From assembly GCA_028564925.1 (NCBI GenBank), contig CM053029.1:294291168-294355167 (forward strand): a stretch of DNA of 64,000 bases, written 5' to 3'. This DNA comes from Lithobates sylvaticus (Eukaryota; Chordata; Amphibia; Anura; Ranidae). The position numbers and the translations under genes are program-made. Shown piece by piece: positions 11,723 to 22,861 of this stretch. Under the pieces are notes generated by a model. The model was not told where the DNA came from. It ran no database searches and saw only the letters and a program-made list of their open reading frames with translations. Position 1 is the stretch's first letter, and the number at the start of each line of letters is the position of its first letter.

Positions 11723-12232
11723 TAGCATTTTTTTTTACGAGTACGAGTACCGATACTTTTTTTTAATACTGGCCGATACCAATTACCGATACCTACCGCA
11801 ACTGTTTTGTTTACACTTCAGCTGTCAGCAATGGTACAAAAGCATTGAAAAGTAATTTACAAATTAAATAAATTGATTTTGTTTTTTCATTTTGCGCCTT
11901 TTTAATGTAAAATGTGTAAATATATGTTAATATATATGTGTCAAAATATTCACTAACAAAGCAAACAAAAACAAAGTTTTAATTGTTTATCGTTTATAAA
12001 ATAGACGTGAACAAAAAAAAAAAAAAACAGGAAATTAATTAAATGGAGGAGAATAGGCAGTTAATTAAGACTGATTAACCCTTATTAACCCTTAATTTAC
12101 GCTAAACAGAGAAACATTTGTTCATCCCCTCTGACAGCTCAAAGAACCGAGCCTGAAAGTATCGGTTTCAGGTATTGTTGCATTTGCACGAGTATCGGTA
12201 CTTGTGCAAATACTAGTATCAGTGCCACCCTA
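11723..12232. mobile_element. hAT-like element with CGAGTATCGGTAC-type motifs
   Basis: Both ends carry inverted GAGTACCGATAC-type motifs (about 11740-11760 and 12188-12203). The flanks CTAAGTAG (11715-11722) and ATAAGTAG (12233-12240) are an 8-bp duplication with one mismatch. A fragment of the same family lies at 50797-50868. No coding capacity. Confidence 0.5.
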
Positions 12233-12329
12233 ATAAGTAGCAAATATACATGATAGCTGTGCCCCTCCATTGCTCATATTTACATTTTCTTCCACCTCCC
12301 GCCATCCAATTTGTCCATTAAAGCTCAGA

Positions 12330-12600
12330 GAAAATGTTTTAAAAGTTTTAAAAACGGCTGTTTTTTCAGGAGCAGTGATTTTAAGAATGCTTAAAGTGAA
12401 ACAATAAAAATTAAAAATTCCTTTAAATATCGTGCCTGGGGTCCCCTTAGTCTGCCCGTAAAGTAGCGCATCTTTCTAATGTGTTTTACAGTCCCTCTCA
12501 AAATGACATTTCTAAAGGAAAAAATGTCATTTAAAATTGCTTGGGGCTGTAATGTATTGCCGGATCCCGGCAATATAGATAAACATCAAGCCCCCTAGTC
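12330..12600. repeat. Copy of a GGAGCAGTGATTTTAA repeat
   Basis: This block aligns by eye with 44485-44720 and with 61640-61830 plus 62195-62245. Shared landmarks are TTTTTTCAGGAGCAGTGATT, a run of AATATCGTGCCTGGGG-type sequence, and TATTGCCGGATCCC near the right. Outside the hAT-like hairpin it appears as a free-standing fragment. Confidence 0.6.
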
Positions 12601-13351
12601 TTTATAAAACTAGTCTTTATAAAATAATATCACACTTCAACCATAGTTTTTCTTTAACAATAGAAGCAAGGATTAAAACAAACATTTTTTTTTTTTCCTT
12701 TTGCATATCATAGGAGCACAGGAGGAAGTGTGCTAGAAAACTGTTTAGGAAACCTAGTGGCAGGCATCCAAGGCTGGTTAGTAACTGTACACAGGATATT
12801 TTTATGAGACCTCACTGTGGCTTTTTGCAGGCTGAACTCTTTCAAAGTTATTGCAGTGTCAAGTTTTTTTGACTACAGCAACACTGAGTGCAGAAATGTA
12901 ACTTTGGTTACACTGCATTTACAAAGGAGGACAGAAGAGTCAAGCCAAAACATCCCAGTCCAAATTCCCCCAATCAACACAGACAAAACAATTTCCTTTC
13001 TCTTTAAAATGTAGGAAATAATTATACATTTAGGTATAAAAGTATGTTATACCCGGGGAAAAATAAATAAGGTAATTGTGAAACCTGCTATATTGTCTTA
13101 GTTAACAACATGGTAGAAAAAGTAATGAGGTCTTGCTTTTTAATATACTCCACAGCAACTAGCATTTAAGTGATGATTTCTGTAGGTTACTAAGCTCTGC
13201 ACAATGACTGCAAAAAGATGCATGGTTTAGTGGAAAGGGTAGAACTTTCTAAATCAAAAGTAACAAAAAGCTTAGGGTTCTTTGGATGCCTGAATCCCAG
13301 GCTGCTCTTATATAATCCACTTCCTTGGGTTAAGAACCTGCTTCCATATCT
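12601..13351. other. No recognised feature
   Basis: AT-rich single-copy-looking sequence. Open frames of 65-68 codons have no recognisable domain and no exon signals that I can support. Confidence 0.4.
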
Positions 13352-13359
13352 CTTGCAAG

Positions 13360-14134
13360 CAGTGGTGTAACTAGAACCTTCAGGGCCCCGGTGCAAGAAA
13401 CCGTGAAGGGCCCCCCTGAACCCCAGCCGAGGCCCTTCCCTCCGAGTCCAGTGGTGGAACTCCAGGGCTCGGTCACAGGTACGACTTTTGTGAGCCCTGT
13501 AGTTCCACCACTGGTATCAGCAGTTTTTTAAAATTATTTTTTACAATTTCTTAGGAGTCCCGTTGGGGGACTTTGGTGAGATATCAGAGGTCTAAACAGA
13601 CCTATGATGTTACACCTTTGAGACAAAGATGAAGAAGGGAAAGGGAAATTGGGTCCCTGTCCTCTGGGGAGAAGTGGGCCCTGTTCCCAGGAGAGATTGG
13701 GTCCTTGTCCTTAGGGGAGATGGGGTCCTTGTCCCCACGTAAGTAGGAGTCCCTGTCCCTAAGGGAAATGGGGTGCCTGTCCTCTGGGGAGAAGTGGGCC
13801 CTGTCCCCAGAGGAGATGGGGTCCTTGTCCCCAAGGGAAATGGGGTCCCTGTCCTTTAGGGAGAACTGAGCAGCACTGCATGGAGCAGGAGAGGGGGACC
13901 CGGAGGAGCGGCAGAGGACCCAGGTTGTGTGGGGAATGCACAACAAAAGAGCAGCCAGTGCGGTAGTCGAGCATGGAGCTCTGCTAGTCACCCCCCACCT
14001 CCAGCCACCCGTGCGCCCGGTGCCTAACCGCCTATGCTGCCACCGGCCATATGTAGAGGGGGCCACATGGGCCCCTTGCAGCACAGGGCCCGGTTGCGCT
14101 CGCGACTGCTGCACCCCCTATAGTTACGCCCCTG
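13360..14134. mobile_element. hAT-like element, 775 bp, perfect 8-bp duplication
   Basis: The ends are CAGTGGTGTAACTA and, reversed, CAGGGGCGTAACTA. The flanks are identical: CTTGCAAG at 13352-13359 and 13135+1000=14135-14142. The interior holds a hairpin (about 13450-13515, with CCAGTGGTGGAACT and its complement) and a minisatellite (13645-13865). The 170-codon minus-strand frame is the repeat read through and is not a transposase. Confidence 0.88.
13645..13865. repeat. ~30-bp minisatellite inside the hAT-like element
   Basis: Degenerate tandem units built on GGGGTCCTTGTCCCCAAGGG with alternating GGGAGAAGTGGGCCCTGTCC variants. About seven to eight units are present, confined to the interior of the element. 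Confidence 0.75.
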
Positions 14135-14199
14135 CTTGCAAGTAGACTCACTATAAGCCCATCACTCTAATAGGTGTCATTATAGACAAATGGTGAGAT

Positions 14200-14667
14200 T
14201 TAAAGGGGAGTTCCAGGCATTTTAAAAGTCAGCAGCTACAAAAAGTGTAGTTGCTGACTTTTAATAAACAGACACTTACCTGTTCCACGGTCCAGCGATG
14301 CGGCCGAACGGGATGTCGCTCCTCTCCCCCTCCTCTTCGCCGGCGCCTCCATTGCCACTCAGGGCACCCGGCCGTGACAGCTTTCGTCTTCACGGCCGGG
14401 CACGCACGGCGCATGCGCGAGTCGCGCTGCGCTTCCGGAGTGGATAGGCGATCTCCTGGGACCTGTCACGTGTCATAGGAGATCGCCTAGAGGGAGGAGT
14501 CGCCTAGGCGGTTCCTGGGCGGAAGGAGGAAGTGGGACAGGAAGTCCCCCTCCTAATGAAGCCCCCACTCCCCCCCCCCAAAAAAAATGACATGCTAAAT
14601 GTGGCATGTAAGGGGGTGAGGAGTGCTTAAAGTGGAAGTTCCATTTTTGGGTGGAACTCCGCTTTAA
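14200..14667. mobile_element. Short TTAA element, 468 bp
   Basis: Ends TTAAAGGGGAGTTCC and, reversed, TTAAAGCGGAGTTCC, with TTAA duplicated at 14200-14203 and 14664-14667. The interior is CpG-rich. No coding capacity. Confidence 0.82.
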
Positions 14668-14805
14668 GGGGTGAAGCAGTGGGACCAATGATTCAGAACA
14701 TCAGCCTACTGAAGAGGTAAACTAACCTAAGGTGTAAACACCCAGAGGTGTCTATTGCGTAGTGTTAGCAGCAAGTTTTCTTCACTTCAGATTTCCATTA
14801 AAGTA

Positions 14806-15191
14806 CCGTATTTATCGGCGTATAACACGCACAGGCGTATAACACGCACATTCATTTGAAGAGGGAAGTTTCAGGAGAAATTTTTTAATTTGAAATAAGG
14901 AAGCAATATAAGGGTCAGTGCCCATCTGCAGGCTCACAAGTTCCATCAATGCAGCCTGATCAATGCCCATCTGCAGGCTCACAAGTTCCATCAATGCAGC
15001 CTCATCAGTCCACATCAATGCAGCCTCACCATTGCCATCAATGCAGCAGCCACACCATTGCCATCAATGCAGCTTCCCTCCCTGTCCCCTACAAGGCATC
15101 TAAAATTGAAGTATTGGCGTATAACACGCACATGCTATTTGCACCCGATTTTCATGGTGAAAAAGTGAGTGTTATACGCCAATAAATACAG
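14806..15191. mobile_element. TA-flanked CCGTAT-end element, 386 bp
   Basis: Ends CCGTATTTATCGGCGTATAA and, reversed, CTGTATTTATTGGCGTATAA, flanked by TA at 14804-14805 and 15192-15193. It repeats the subterminal GGCGTATAACACGCAC motif of the 8659-9614 element but has a different interior, with a short array of CATCAATGCAGCCTCA-type units at 14915-15075. Confidence 0.75.
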
Positions 15192-15235
15192 TATGTAAAC
15201 CCTAAATGAATTACATTTCATTTGCATGTGAGTTG

Positions 15236-15350
15236 GGGACCTTAGATTGTAAGCTCCTTGAGGGCAGGGACTGATGTAAATGTACAATATATATATTGTA
15301 CTGCTCAAATTGACGGCGCTATACAAGTACCTGTTATAAATAAATAATGC
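15236..15350 (+). repeat. L2-like LINE 3' end fragment
   Basis: Contains GATTGTAAGCTCCTTGAGGG followed by GGCGCTATACAAGTACCTG and ATAAATAAATAA, the classic arrangement of vertebrate L2-type 3' tails. Only about 115 bp is kept. From 15351 to 15759 nothing else is recognised. Confidence 0.65.
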
Positions 15351-16245
15351 AATCTGGCAACTTCTGCGCTTCATAGCTTGGGGAGGTTTTCCTGATGGTG
15401 AGATGTCTGTGCAAAGTATATGGACAAGACTGCTTGTAGTCACCATTAGTAACTTGTGTGAAAGGGTGACAAAGCAAGAGTATGGGTGAAAGACAGGGAT
15501 AGAACATTGTCACCCTATATCATAAAGTGCACAAATGAAGACCGTCATAACGGGACCACTGGGTATTCTTTAAAGTTGCAGATTTAAAAATGAATGACAC
15601 AAAATGAATTCCTATTTGAGAAATGGAGGTTCGATCAACACACATATAATACCATACTCAAATAGTAAAAAATGGTGAATTGTCAAACATATAAAAAGTC
15701 GATTTGGGTCTGCAAGTCTATTGAGTCATACAAAATGACTTATGACATATTAAAAAATATACCGTATATACTCGAGTATAGGCCGACCCGAATATAAGCC
15801 GAGGCCCCTAATTTACCACAAAAAAACTGGGAAAACTTATTGACCCGAGCAGGGCCGCTGATAAGCCAGTACAGCTGACCCTGTTGTACCGGGGCCGGCC
15901 AGCAGGGGTGGCCCCGAGCAATCTGAACAGGGGCTGGCCGAGGGAGGAGGAGAGCGTCACCCCAGGAGCCTGGATATCACCACCGCTCAGATAAGACACA
16001 CCTCGGGTCTATGGATAAGAGAGGACTTTCCTGTCAGCACCCAAGCCTCCCTCCCCCCTCCTCAGAAGGACAGAACAGGCAGGACAGAACACCGGAGCTC
16101 TCCACAAGGCAAGATAACAGGTGACAGATTACATTCTTCTCCTGTGATCACCGTTGTTCTGCCTCTGCACAAATCTGTGCTGTAAACTTGCCCTGTATTT
16201 CAGCAGGGCAGGTCTGGTGAAAGTGAAAGCAAAATTCCTGAACAT

Positions 16246-16371
16246 GTTAGGAATATAATGGGACTTTTCAGGTACTACAGTCAGATGCATTTCAAAAAAT
16301 CATTCTTTTAATTATATGTGTATGTTGAATATATTTATGTAGCACCTGAAAAGTCCCAGTATATTCCTAAC
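16246..16371. repeat. 126-bp foldback MITE inside the CCGTAT-end element
   Basis: GTTAGGAATATAATGGGACT runs on to about 16281 and is matched in reverse at 16338-16371. The loop is AT-rich. A target duplication could not be fixed. Confidence 0.65.
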
Positions 16372-16405
16372 ATATTCCTAAAGTTGAGCATTAACAGCAA
16401 AGAAA

Positions 16406-16407
<2 letters not shown>

Positions 16408-16456
<49 letters not shown>
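16408..16456. repeat. (TG)n/(TA)n microsatellite
   Basis: A short GTGTGTGT run passes into about 20 TA dinucleotides. Confidence 0.95.
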
Positions 16457-16458
<2 letters not shown>

Positions 16459-17429
16459 ACCCATCTCCAGGAAATTAAATAAAGTCCAGTCTTGCAGTGT
16501 GTGGGGTGGGGGGGAATAGACGCTTTCACTTACCTGTTTCCATGCTCCAACCAGCTGCAGAACCCTCTTCTTCCACCAAACCTCAGCCTCATTACATACC
16601 ATACAGGAACATTAACCCTGTATGGTATGATAAGTGGGTTGGAGTGTGAGCAACTGAGCATAGTCAGTAAAACATACACAGGTGCTGTAGGGAACCAGTC
16701 AGCGCTGGAAGAAGCCAACTAAAGCAAGGAATTAGGTAAAGCTGGGTACACACACACCAAAATTCAGTTTAGCAGGGATCGCCAAATTCTGATCTCTGTG
16801 TAGCCCTCCCTGTTAGAAGACAATCGTTAGACCACCTTAGTATATTCATGCCATCCCACATACTGACTCCTACCACCTTCACCACTTCAAATCACTAAAT
16901 TGGTCATTGTGGTTAGAGTGTTCCTTTAATATCTCTCAGAAAAAATAAACATTTGTATACTGATTCCATTTCATTAGATCATCCTCTAGTTGTGTTAAAT
17001 TGGTGTGTGTGTGTGGGGGGGTGCTGTCTGTATACCCTAGCCTCTCGGTATAGGGGCGGGGCCAGGGGTGGGGCTGATGGAGGGACCAGGGGTGGGGCTA
17101 AAGGGGGCCCAGTCAGGTAGGCTGTACCGGGCCCCATGATTTCTATCAGCAGCCCTGGACCCGAGTATAAGCCGAGGGTGAAAAATGCAGCATCTACTGT
17201 AAGTGGAAAAGAGGGTCAGCAAATGCCCATCTGCAGCTGCATGTCCCCTGTGTCCTGTACAAATCCCCCCTATGTCCCCATTGCAGCCTACCTGTGCCGA
17301 TCTGCCTCCCTCCGATCTGCCACCTGTGTCCACCATTGCAGTCTTGCGATCGTTAATGCCTCCTTGTTCCTCCTGTGCCGATCGTTGGATGTCCTGTGTC
17401 CTGCCGATCAGCGTGTAAGGCGCCATTAC

Positions 17430-17660
17430 ACATTCAAAAGCCGCGCCTCCTCCTCGTCTGTGATAGGAGGAACACTCTGTTTTCCCAGCAGTCAGTGTGC
17501 AGTGTTCCGCCTATCACGGACATCCTCTCATCCTCGTCCATGAGATGAGAATGACAGGACGTCCGTGATAGGCGGAACACTGCACACTGACTTACTGCTG
17601 AGAAAATTTGTGTTCCGCCTATCACGGACGGGGGGAGGAGGAGGCGCGGCTTTTGAACAC
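17430..17660. repeat. Imperfect internal palindrome with repeated GTTCCGCCTATCACGG
   Basis: GTTCCGCCTATCACGGAC occurs at about 17504 and 17611, and its complement at about 17560. The flanking GCGCGGCTTTTGAA and complement pair around the same centre near 17535. It makes up the right interior of the 2.0-kb element. Confidence 0.65.
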
Positions 17661-18003
17661 TGCCGTCTGTCTGCATGACACGCTGTTCATGTAGGCAGAC
17701 GGCATTGACTCGAGTATAAGCCGAGGGGGGGACTTTCAGCCCTAAAAAAAGGGCTGAAAATCTCGGCTTATACTCGAGTATATACGGTAGTTATCTAATA
17801 CTTCACTTTATATCTTATGGGTATCCCCACAGTCTTCGCCCCCTTCACCCAACAGGACATGTAGAAAATGGCTGTGGAGAAAAAAATATGTGTTTTTCTA
17901 TGTAGGTCACCCCTACCCTCTTTCACACCACAAGCACTGAGAATCTCCACAACCATTTATTACATGTCCAGTGGGCCAAGAAGGGTTATTGTCCAGTTTC
18001 CCA

Positions 18004-19007
18004 GTCCCGACTGCTGGATGGTGTTCTTTAGGTGATGTGATGTGTTGGGTTTGTGCCAGACTTAAGCCCCGTACACACGGTCGGACTTTTTGACAACCAA
18101 CATGCAAATTAGGTGGTTTGGACCAACATCCGACCGTGTGTACGCTCCATCGGACCAACTTTTTCCAGGTTGCATCGGACTTTTGTTGGCTGTGCGAACG
18201 GACCAACTTTCTGCCAACAAAAGTCCGAAGGACCAAAGTCCGAACGTGTGTATGCAGTACCAACTGACTTTTGTCCACAGTACAAACACGCATGCTCAGA
18301 ACCAATGCAAAAGATCAGACAACAATATAGAAGTTGACCAAAGGTGGCGCTGGAGTATTCGAACGTCCTCTTTTGAAGTGTCGTCAGTACGTTGAAACGT
18401 CACTACGTTCGTGTTGGTTGTCTCAAAAGTCCGACCGTGTGTATGCAGTACCAACTTGAGGGCCAACGCCCTTTGGACAAAAGTCCAAGGGAAAGTTGGT
18501 CCACGGTCCGACCGTGTGTATGGGGCTTTAGCGTTTTCTTTGATGGCCAAAAAGTTCAATTTTAGTCTCCTCAGACCAGAGCACCTTCCTCCATACATTT
18601 TGGGAGTCTCCCACATACCTTTTCGCAAACTCAAAACGTGCCATTTTGTTTTTTGCTGAAAGTAATGGCCTTCTTCTGGCCACTCTGCCATAAATACCAA
18701 CTCTATTGAGCGTGCGGCTTATTGTCGTCCTATGTACAGATACTCCAGTCTCTTCTGTGGAACTCTGCAGCTCCTCCAGGGTTACCTTAGGTATCTGTGC
18801 TGCCTCTCTGATTAATGCCCTCCTTGTGTGGCTGTTTCTTGGCAGGTTTGCTTTTGTGCCATGTTCTTTCCATTTGGTTATGATAGATTTGATGGTGCTC
18901 CTAGGGATCATAAAAGATTTGTATATTTTTTTTTATAACCTAACCCTGACTAGTACTTCTCAACAACATTGTCCCTTACTTGTTTGGAGAGTTCTTTGGT
19001 CTTCATG
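18004..19007 (-). pseudogene. Tc1-like transposase pseudogene
   Basis: Reading minus, an N-terminal start near 19005 gives MKTKELSKQVRDN, then a stop and a frame change. From 18911 to 18528 comes a clean 127-codon stretch with the second helix-turn-helix (TTISRTLNRVGIYGRV) and the first catalytic block VLWSEETKIELFG. The residue expected to be the first catalytic Asp is Glu in this block (WSEE instead of WSDE). After the inserted element, 18061-18004 resumes with VWHKPNTSHHLKNTI, then similarity to Tc1 stops. Dead: at least one stop, one frameshift, one insertion and loss of the C-terminal half. Confidence 0.8.
18065..18527. mobile_element. PIF/Harbinger-like MITE, 463 bp, TTA duplication
   Basis: Ends AGCCCCGTACACACGGTCGG and, reversed, AGCCCCATACACACGGTCGG, flanked by TTA at 18062-18064 and 18528-18530. 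It disrupts the Tc1-like transposase, so it is younger than that copy. Repeated internal GTCCGACCGTGTGTATG motifs occur in both orientations. No coding capacity. Confidence 0.85.
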
Positions 19008-19594
19008 GCAGTGTTTGGTTATTGGTGCCTCTTGCTTAGGTATTGCAGCCTCTGGGGCCTTTCAAAAAGGTGTGTATATGTGATGACAGATAATGTGACA
19101 CTTAGATTGCACACAGGTGGACATCATTTCACTAATTATGTGACTTCTGAAGGTAATTGGTTGCACCAGAGCTTTTTATGGGCTTCATAACAAAGGGGGT
19201 GAATACATACGCACGTGCCAATTAACATTTTTTTATTTCTGAAAAATTGTTTTATGTATATATTTTTTTAATTTTACTTCACCAACGTAGAATATTGTGT
19301 TCTGATTCACCACATATAATTCAGATTAAAAAAACATTGAACTAAGGGCTGTAATGTAACTAAATAGGTAAAAAGCCAAGGGTGGTGGATACTTTTGCAA
19401 GGAACTGCAATTCAAGTCTCAACACAGGTATTAAATGTCCTCTGGCATTTCAGATGTATCAAAGCAGCGGTCACTACTTTTACTTTTTTTTTACTTTTAT
19501 GTGAAGGTTTGGTTTATTGACCTTTTTGTGCTAGCCATTGCCTTTCTTGTTTTATTTTTGTCCCGCTGAGCACTGACTTTATACTTTCTAGTTT

Positions 19595-20530
19595 GGTTCT
19601 GTGACATCCCACCTCTACCACACAGACTGGTCTTTTTCCAGTGAGATACCATCTCCAACACACGCACATTGGTCTTTCTCCAACCTCCAGCAAACACATT
19701 CTTTGGTTGTCCCCCTGTATCCTTACTCGAGCACCGACACATTGGTTATGGCCTTGAATCCCTTCTCCCATCCACATATGCATATACCGCAAGGGCAGAC
19801 AGTACAGGGTTTGGCTGGGGGGCAGGATAGGCCTCCCTGAAGAGATGAGTTTTCAAGGATCTCCTAATAGTGCACAGAGTAGGAGATAGTTGGCTGAATT
19901 GGGGTAGGGAGTTCCAGAGGATAGGAGAGGCTCTGTAGAAAGTCCTAGAGGTGAGCATGGAAGGAGATGACAAGGGAGCTAGAGAGCAGGAGGTCTTGGG
20001 AGGAACGATGAGAACGATTTGGTTGGTATTTTGAGACAAGGTAAGTGATATAGCTGGGGGCAGAGTTATGGATGGCTTTGTAAATTGTTGTTAGTATCTT
20101 GAATTCAATTCATTCAGTGAGCGGAAGCCAGTGGAGGGATGGGCAGAAAGGTATAGCAGACACTGAGTGGTTAGTAAGGCGAATGAGTCTGGCAGCAGCA
20201 TTCATTTTTCCCGTATCCCTCTTCCAGAACACACACATTGGTTTTTCCCCAGGTATATCACACCTCAAGCACACAGATTGGTCTTTCATCAGTGAGATCC
20301 CACCTTTCCCCAGTAAGATCCCACTATCAGCACACACACACATTGCTTTTCCTCCTGTATCCTTCCTCCAGCAAAACACATTTATCTGTTCCTTGTATCT
20401 CTCCACCTGTTACACACAGTGGTCTTTTCCTTGTATCCCTCCTCCAGCACACATATTGGTCTTTCCCTTATATATCCTATTTCCAATACACACACATTGG
20501 TAATTACCCTGTATCCTTTCTTTAACACAC
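19595..20530. repeat. Degenerate ACACACATTGGTCTTT minisatellite, split by an L2-like fragment
   Basis: Units of about 35-40 bp built on CACACACATTGGTCTTTCCC and TATCCCTCCTCCAGCA occur at 19595-19780 and again at 20215-20530. The interval between them is an L2-like LINE fragment, so the array probably predates that insertion. Confidence 0.65.
19785..20215 (-). mobile_element. L2-like LINE fragment (RT tail and 3' region)
   Basis: The minus-strand frame 20039-19746 contains SRTFYRASPILWNSLPQ and RRSLKTHLFREAY, the typical C-terminal end of L2/CR1-group reverse transcriptases (LWNSLP ... LKTHLF). AGGGCAGACAGTACAG at about 19793 is the same 3' motif that begins the fragment at 24898. Only the tail of the element is present. 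Confidence 0.6.
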
Positions 20531-21055
20531 ACTCTCTAATTTTTCCTTCAGAGACTCCTGCAGCTCACAGTGGGTTTTGGCAACAGAGGTAGTGCTGTTT
20601 ATCCAGAGAGCAATATGCATGCCTAGGTAGGGCCCTCTGCTGATTGGCAGGATGAGTGGCAATGTTGCTCGGAATTCAAGACTAGTGCAGCATTGTTGCC
20701 CCTCCATCACAGGATGCTGTTTTAGGTGGACCTTACTGGCAGGCTCACCAGGTATTTTGGGGACTTGGCAGGGAGAAAACTGTAGGTGCAGATACACTTA
20801 TCATTAGGTCCTGCAGCACATATGTTTTAAATAGGAGTTCTACTTTAATGTAGCCCAGCTAAAAGGTAGTCATTCAGCTCCTACACAAGTATATAGTGCT
20901 GCTCACCAATGTGCCCTTTTCAGCAAATGTTCCTGTAGGAGCCTTTATGTGGACATTCATTACCACTACCAAGGATTACCATGAGGTTATACAGTGTACA
21001 GTATGCATGTCAGTGGATGCATGCAATTGTTCTTAAATTGAGAAGTGTAGATTTA
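20531..21055. other. No recognised feature apart from a solo TTAA-element end
   Basis: A GGAGTTCTACTTTAA motif near 20835 resembles one end of the short TTAA elements. Nothing else is recognised. Confidence 0.4.
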
Positions 21056-21198
21056 CCTTTACCCCTCACATTTTTGTAAATATTTTATTCTATCTTTTCA
21101 TGTGACAACACTGAAGAAATTACACTTTGCTACAATGTAAAGTAGTGAGTATAACAGTGTAAATTTACTGTCCCCTCAAAATAACTTAACACACAGCC

Positions 21199-22667
21199 AT
21201 TAAACACTTCCCGACCGGCGCACAACGATGTACGTCGGCAGAATGGCACGGACAGGCAAAAGGGCGTACAGGAACGTCCCTTTTAGATTTCCGCCGCGCC
21301 ATCGCAAGCGCGCCGCCGCCGGCACGCTTGCGTCGGTCGGGACCCCCGTGAGTCCGGCCGCGGGTCCCGCAGGCTCGATCACCACAGGGATCTCACGGGA
21401 AGGCTGAATGGGGAGATGCGGAAGTAAACAGCATCTCCCCGTTCTGCCTAGCAACTAGTGACACTGATCTCTGCTCCCTGTGATTGGAGCAGAGATCACT
21501 GTTCACTAAAACACAGCCACGCCCCCCACAGTTAGTAACACGCCCCTAGGAACACTTGACCCCTACACTGCCACCCCCTGGTTAACCCCTTCACTGCCAG
21601 TGTCATTTACACAAGAATCAGTGCATTTAAATAGCACTGATTGCTGTATAAGTGACAATGGTCCCAAAAATGTGTCAAAAATGTACGATGTGTCCACCAT
21701 AATGTCGCAGTCACAAAAAAAATCGCTGATCGCCGCCATTACTAGTAAAAAAAAAAAATTATTATAAAAATGCTATAAAACTATCCCCTATTTTGTAAAC
21801 ACTATAACTTTTGCGCAAACCAATCAATAATCGCTTATTGCTATTTTTTTTACCAAAAATATGTAGAAGAATACGTATCAGCCTAAACTGAGGAAAAACA
21901 TTTTTTTTATATATTTTTGGGGAATATTTATTAGAGCAAAAAGTAAAAAATAATGCGTTTTTTTCAAAATTGTTGCTTTTTTTTGTTTTGCGTAAAAAAT
22001 AAAAACCACAGGGGCAATCAAATACCACCAAAAGAAAGCTCTATTTGTGGGGAAAAAAGGACGTCAATTTTGTTTGGGAGCCACGTCGCGACGACCGCGC
22101 AATTGTCAGTTAAAGCGAAGCAGTGCCGAATTGCAAAAAGTGGTCTGGTCTTAAAGTGGTTGTATACCCTCAATTACAACTTGCACCTACAGGTAAGCCT
22201 AGATTAAGGCTTACCTGTAGGTACAAGAAATATCTCCTAAACCTACACGGTTTAGGAGATATTTGCCAAAAAGTTTTACAACGTTGTCTACAGTACGCGC
22301 ATGGCGCGCATGGTGCATTCACAGGGTTAATCCCCATTCACAACTTTGGCTCGCCGAAGTTGAAGTCTCCCGCGCGCATGCGCGGAGCGACGTCTTCACT
22401 GCTCTGGCCAATCACAGCGCTACAGCAGCGCTGTGATTGGCCGGAGCTGCGATACCCACTTCCGGGTATCTGTGGAGAGATGGCTGCAGCTGGAGGGGGA
22501 GACAAGGACGGCGTCGGGGGCCCCGATCTAAGGTAAGTGATGCATAATGAGCTAGTATGCTAGTCATACTAGCTCATTATGGCTTTGTCTTGCAGGTGGT
22601 TTAAAAAAAAAAAACGGGTATACAACCGCTTTAAGCCAGCAAAATGGTCCGGTCTGAAAGTGGTTCA
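21199..22667. mobile_element. TTAA-F1 element inserted in the Tc1 copy
   Basis: It begins TTAAACACTTCCCGACCGGC and ends GGTCTGAAAGTGGTTCA, interrupting the Tc1 text CCATTAATGTCTAAACC seen intact at 58590-58606. The conserved TTAA-F1 core is present (AACCAATCAATAATCGCTTA near 21820; ACCACCAAAAGAAAGCTCTA near 22025). It carries a further TTAA insertion at 22151-22634. No transposase frame. Confidence 0.75.
22151..22634. mobile_element. Short TTAA element nested in TTAA-F1
   Basis: Ends TTAAAGTGGTTGTATACCC and, reversed, TTAAAGCGGTTGTATACCC, with TTAA at 22151-22154 and 22631-22634. Inside are GTAAGCCTAGATTAAGGCTTAC and GCTAGTATGCTAGTCATACT palindromes. The element at 25496-25968 shares these inner palindromes in the opposite orientation, so the two are relatives with diverged ends. 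Confidence 0.85.
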
Positions 22668-22861
22668 TGTCTAAACCGCTGGCAACAAAAGTGAGTACAA
22701 CCCTAAGTGAAAATGTCCAAATTGGGACCAATTAGCCATTTTCCCTCCCCGGTGTCATGTGACTCTTTAGTGTTACAAGGTCTCAGGTGTGAATGGGGAG
22801 CATGTGTGTTTAATTTGGTGTTATCGCTCTCACTCTCTCATACTGGTCACTGGAAGTTCAA

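Larger units (their letters stand above)
15762..17787. mobile_element. TA-flanked CCGTAT-end element, 2.0 kb
   Basis: Ends CCGTATATACTCGAGTATA and the exact reverse complement, flanked by TA at 15760-15761 and 17788-17789. A subterminal CGAGTATAAGCCGAGG motif recurs at 15785-15805, 17160-17178 and 17708-17730, in both orientations. Inside are a small foldback (16246-16371), a TA run and a palindrome (17430-17660). No transposase frame is seen, so it is non-autonomous despite its length. Confidence 0.75.
18000..19407 (-). mobile_element. Broken Tc1-like transposon, minus strand
   Basis: The transposase remnants run on the minus strand. The 5' side ends at about 19407 with GGAACTG, the reverse of a CAGTTCCTTGCAAAAGTAT Tc1 end. 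The 3' half is lost beyond about 18000, so no right terminal repeat is present. A TTA-flanked element (18065-18527) sits inside the coding region. Confidence 0.75.

Noticed and set aside
13602-14114. 170-codon minus-strand frame with repeated Asp/Pro/Ser units
   Set aside because: Lies inside the hAT-like element and is mostly its minisatellite; no transposase motifs.
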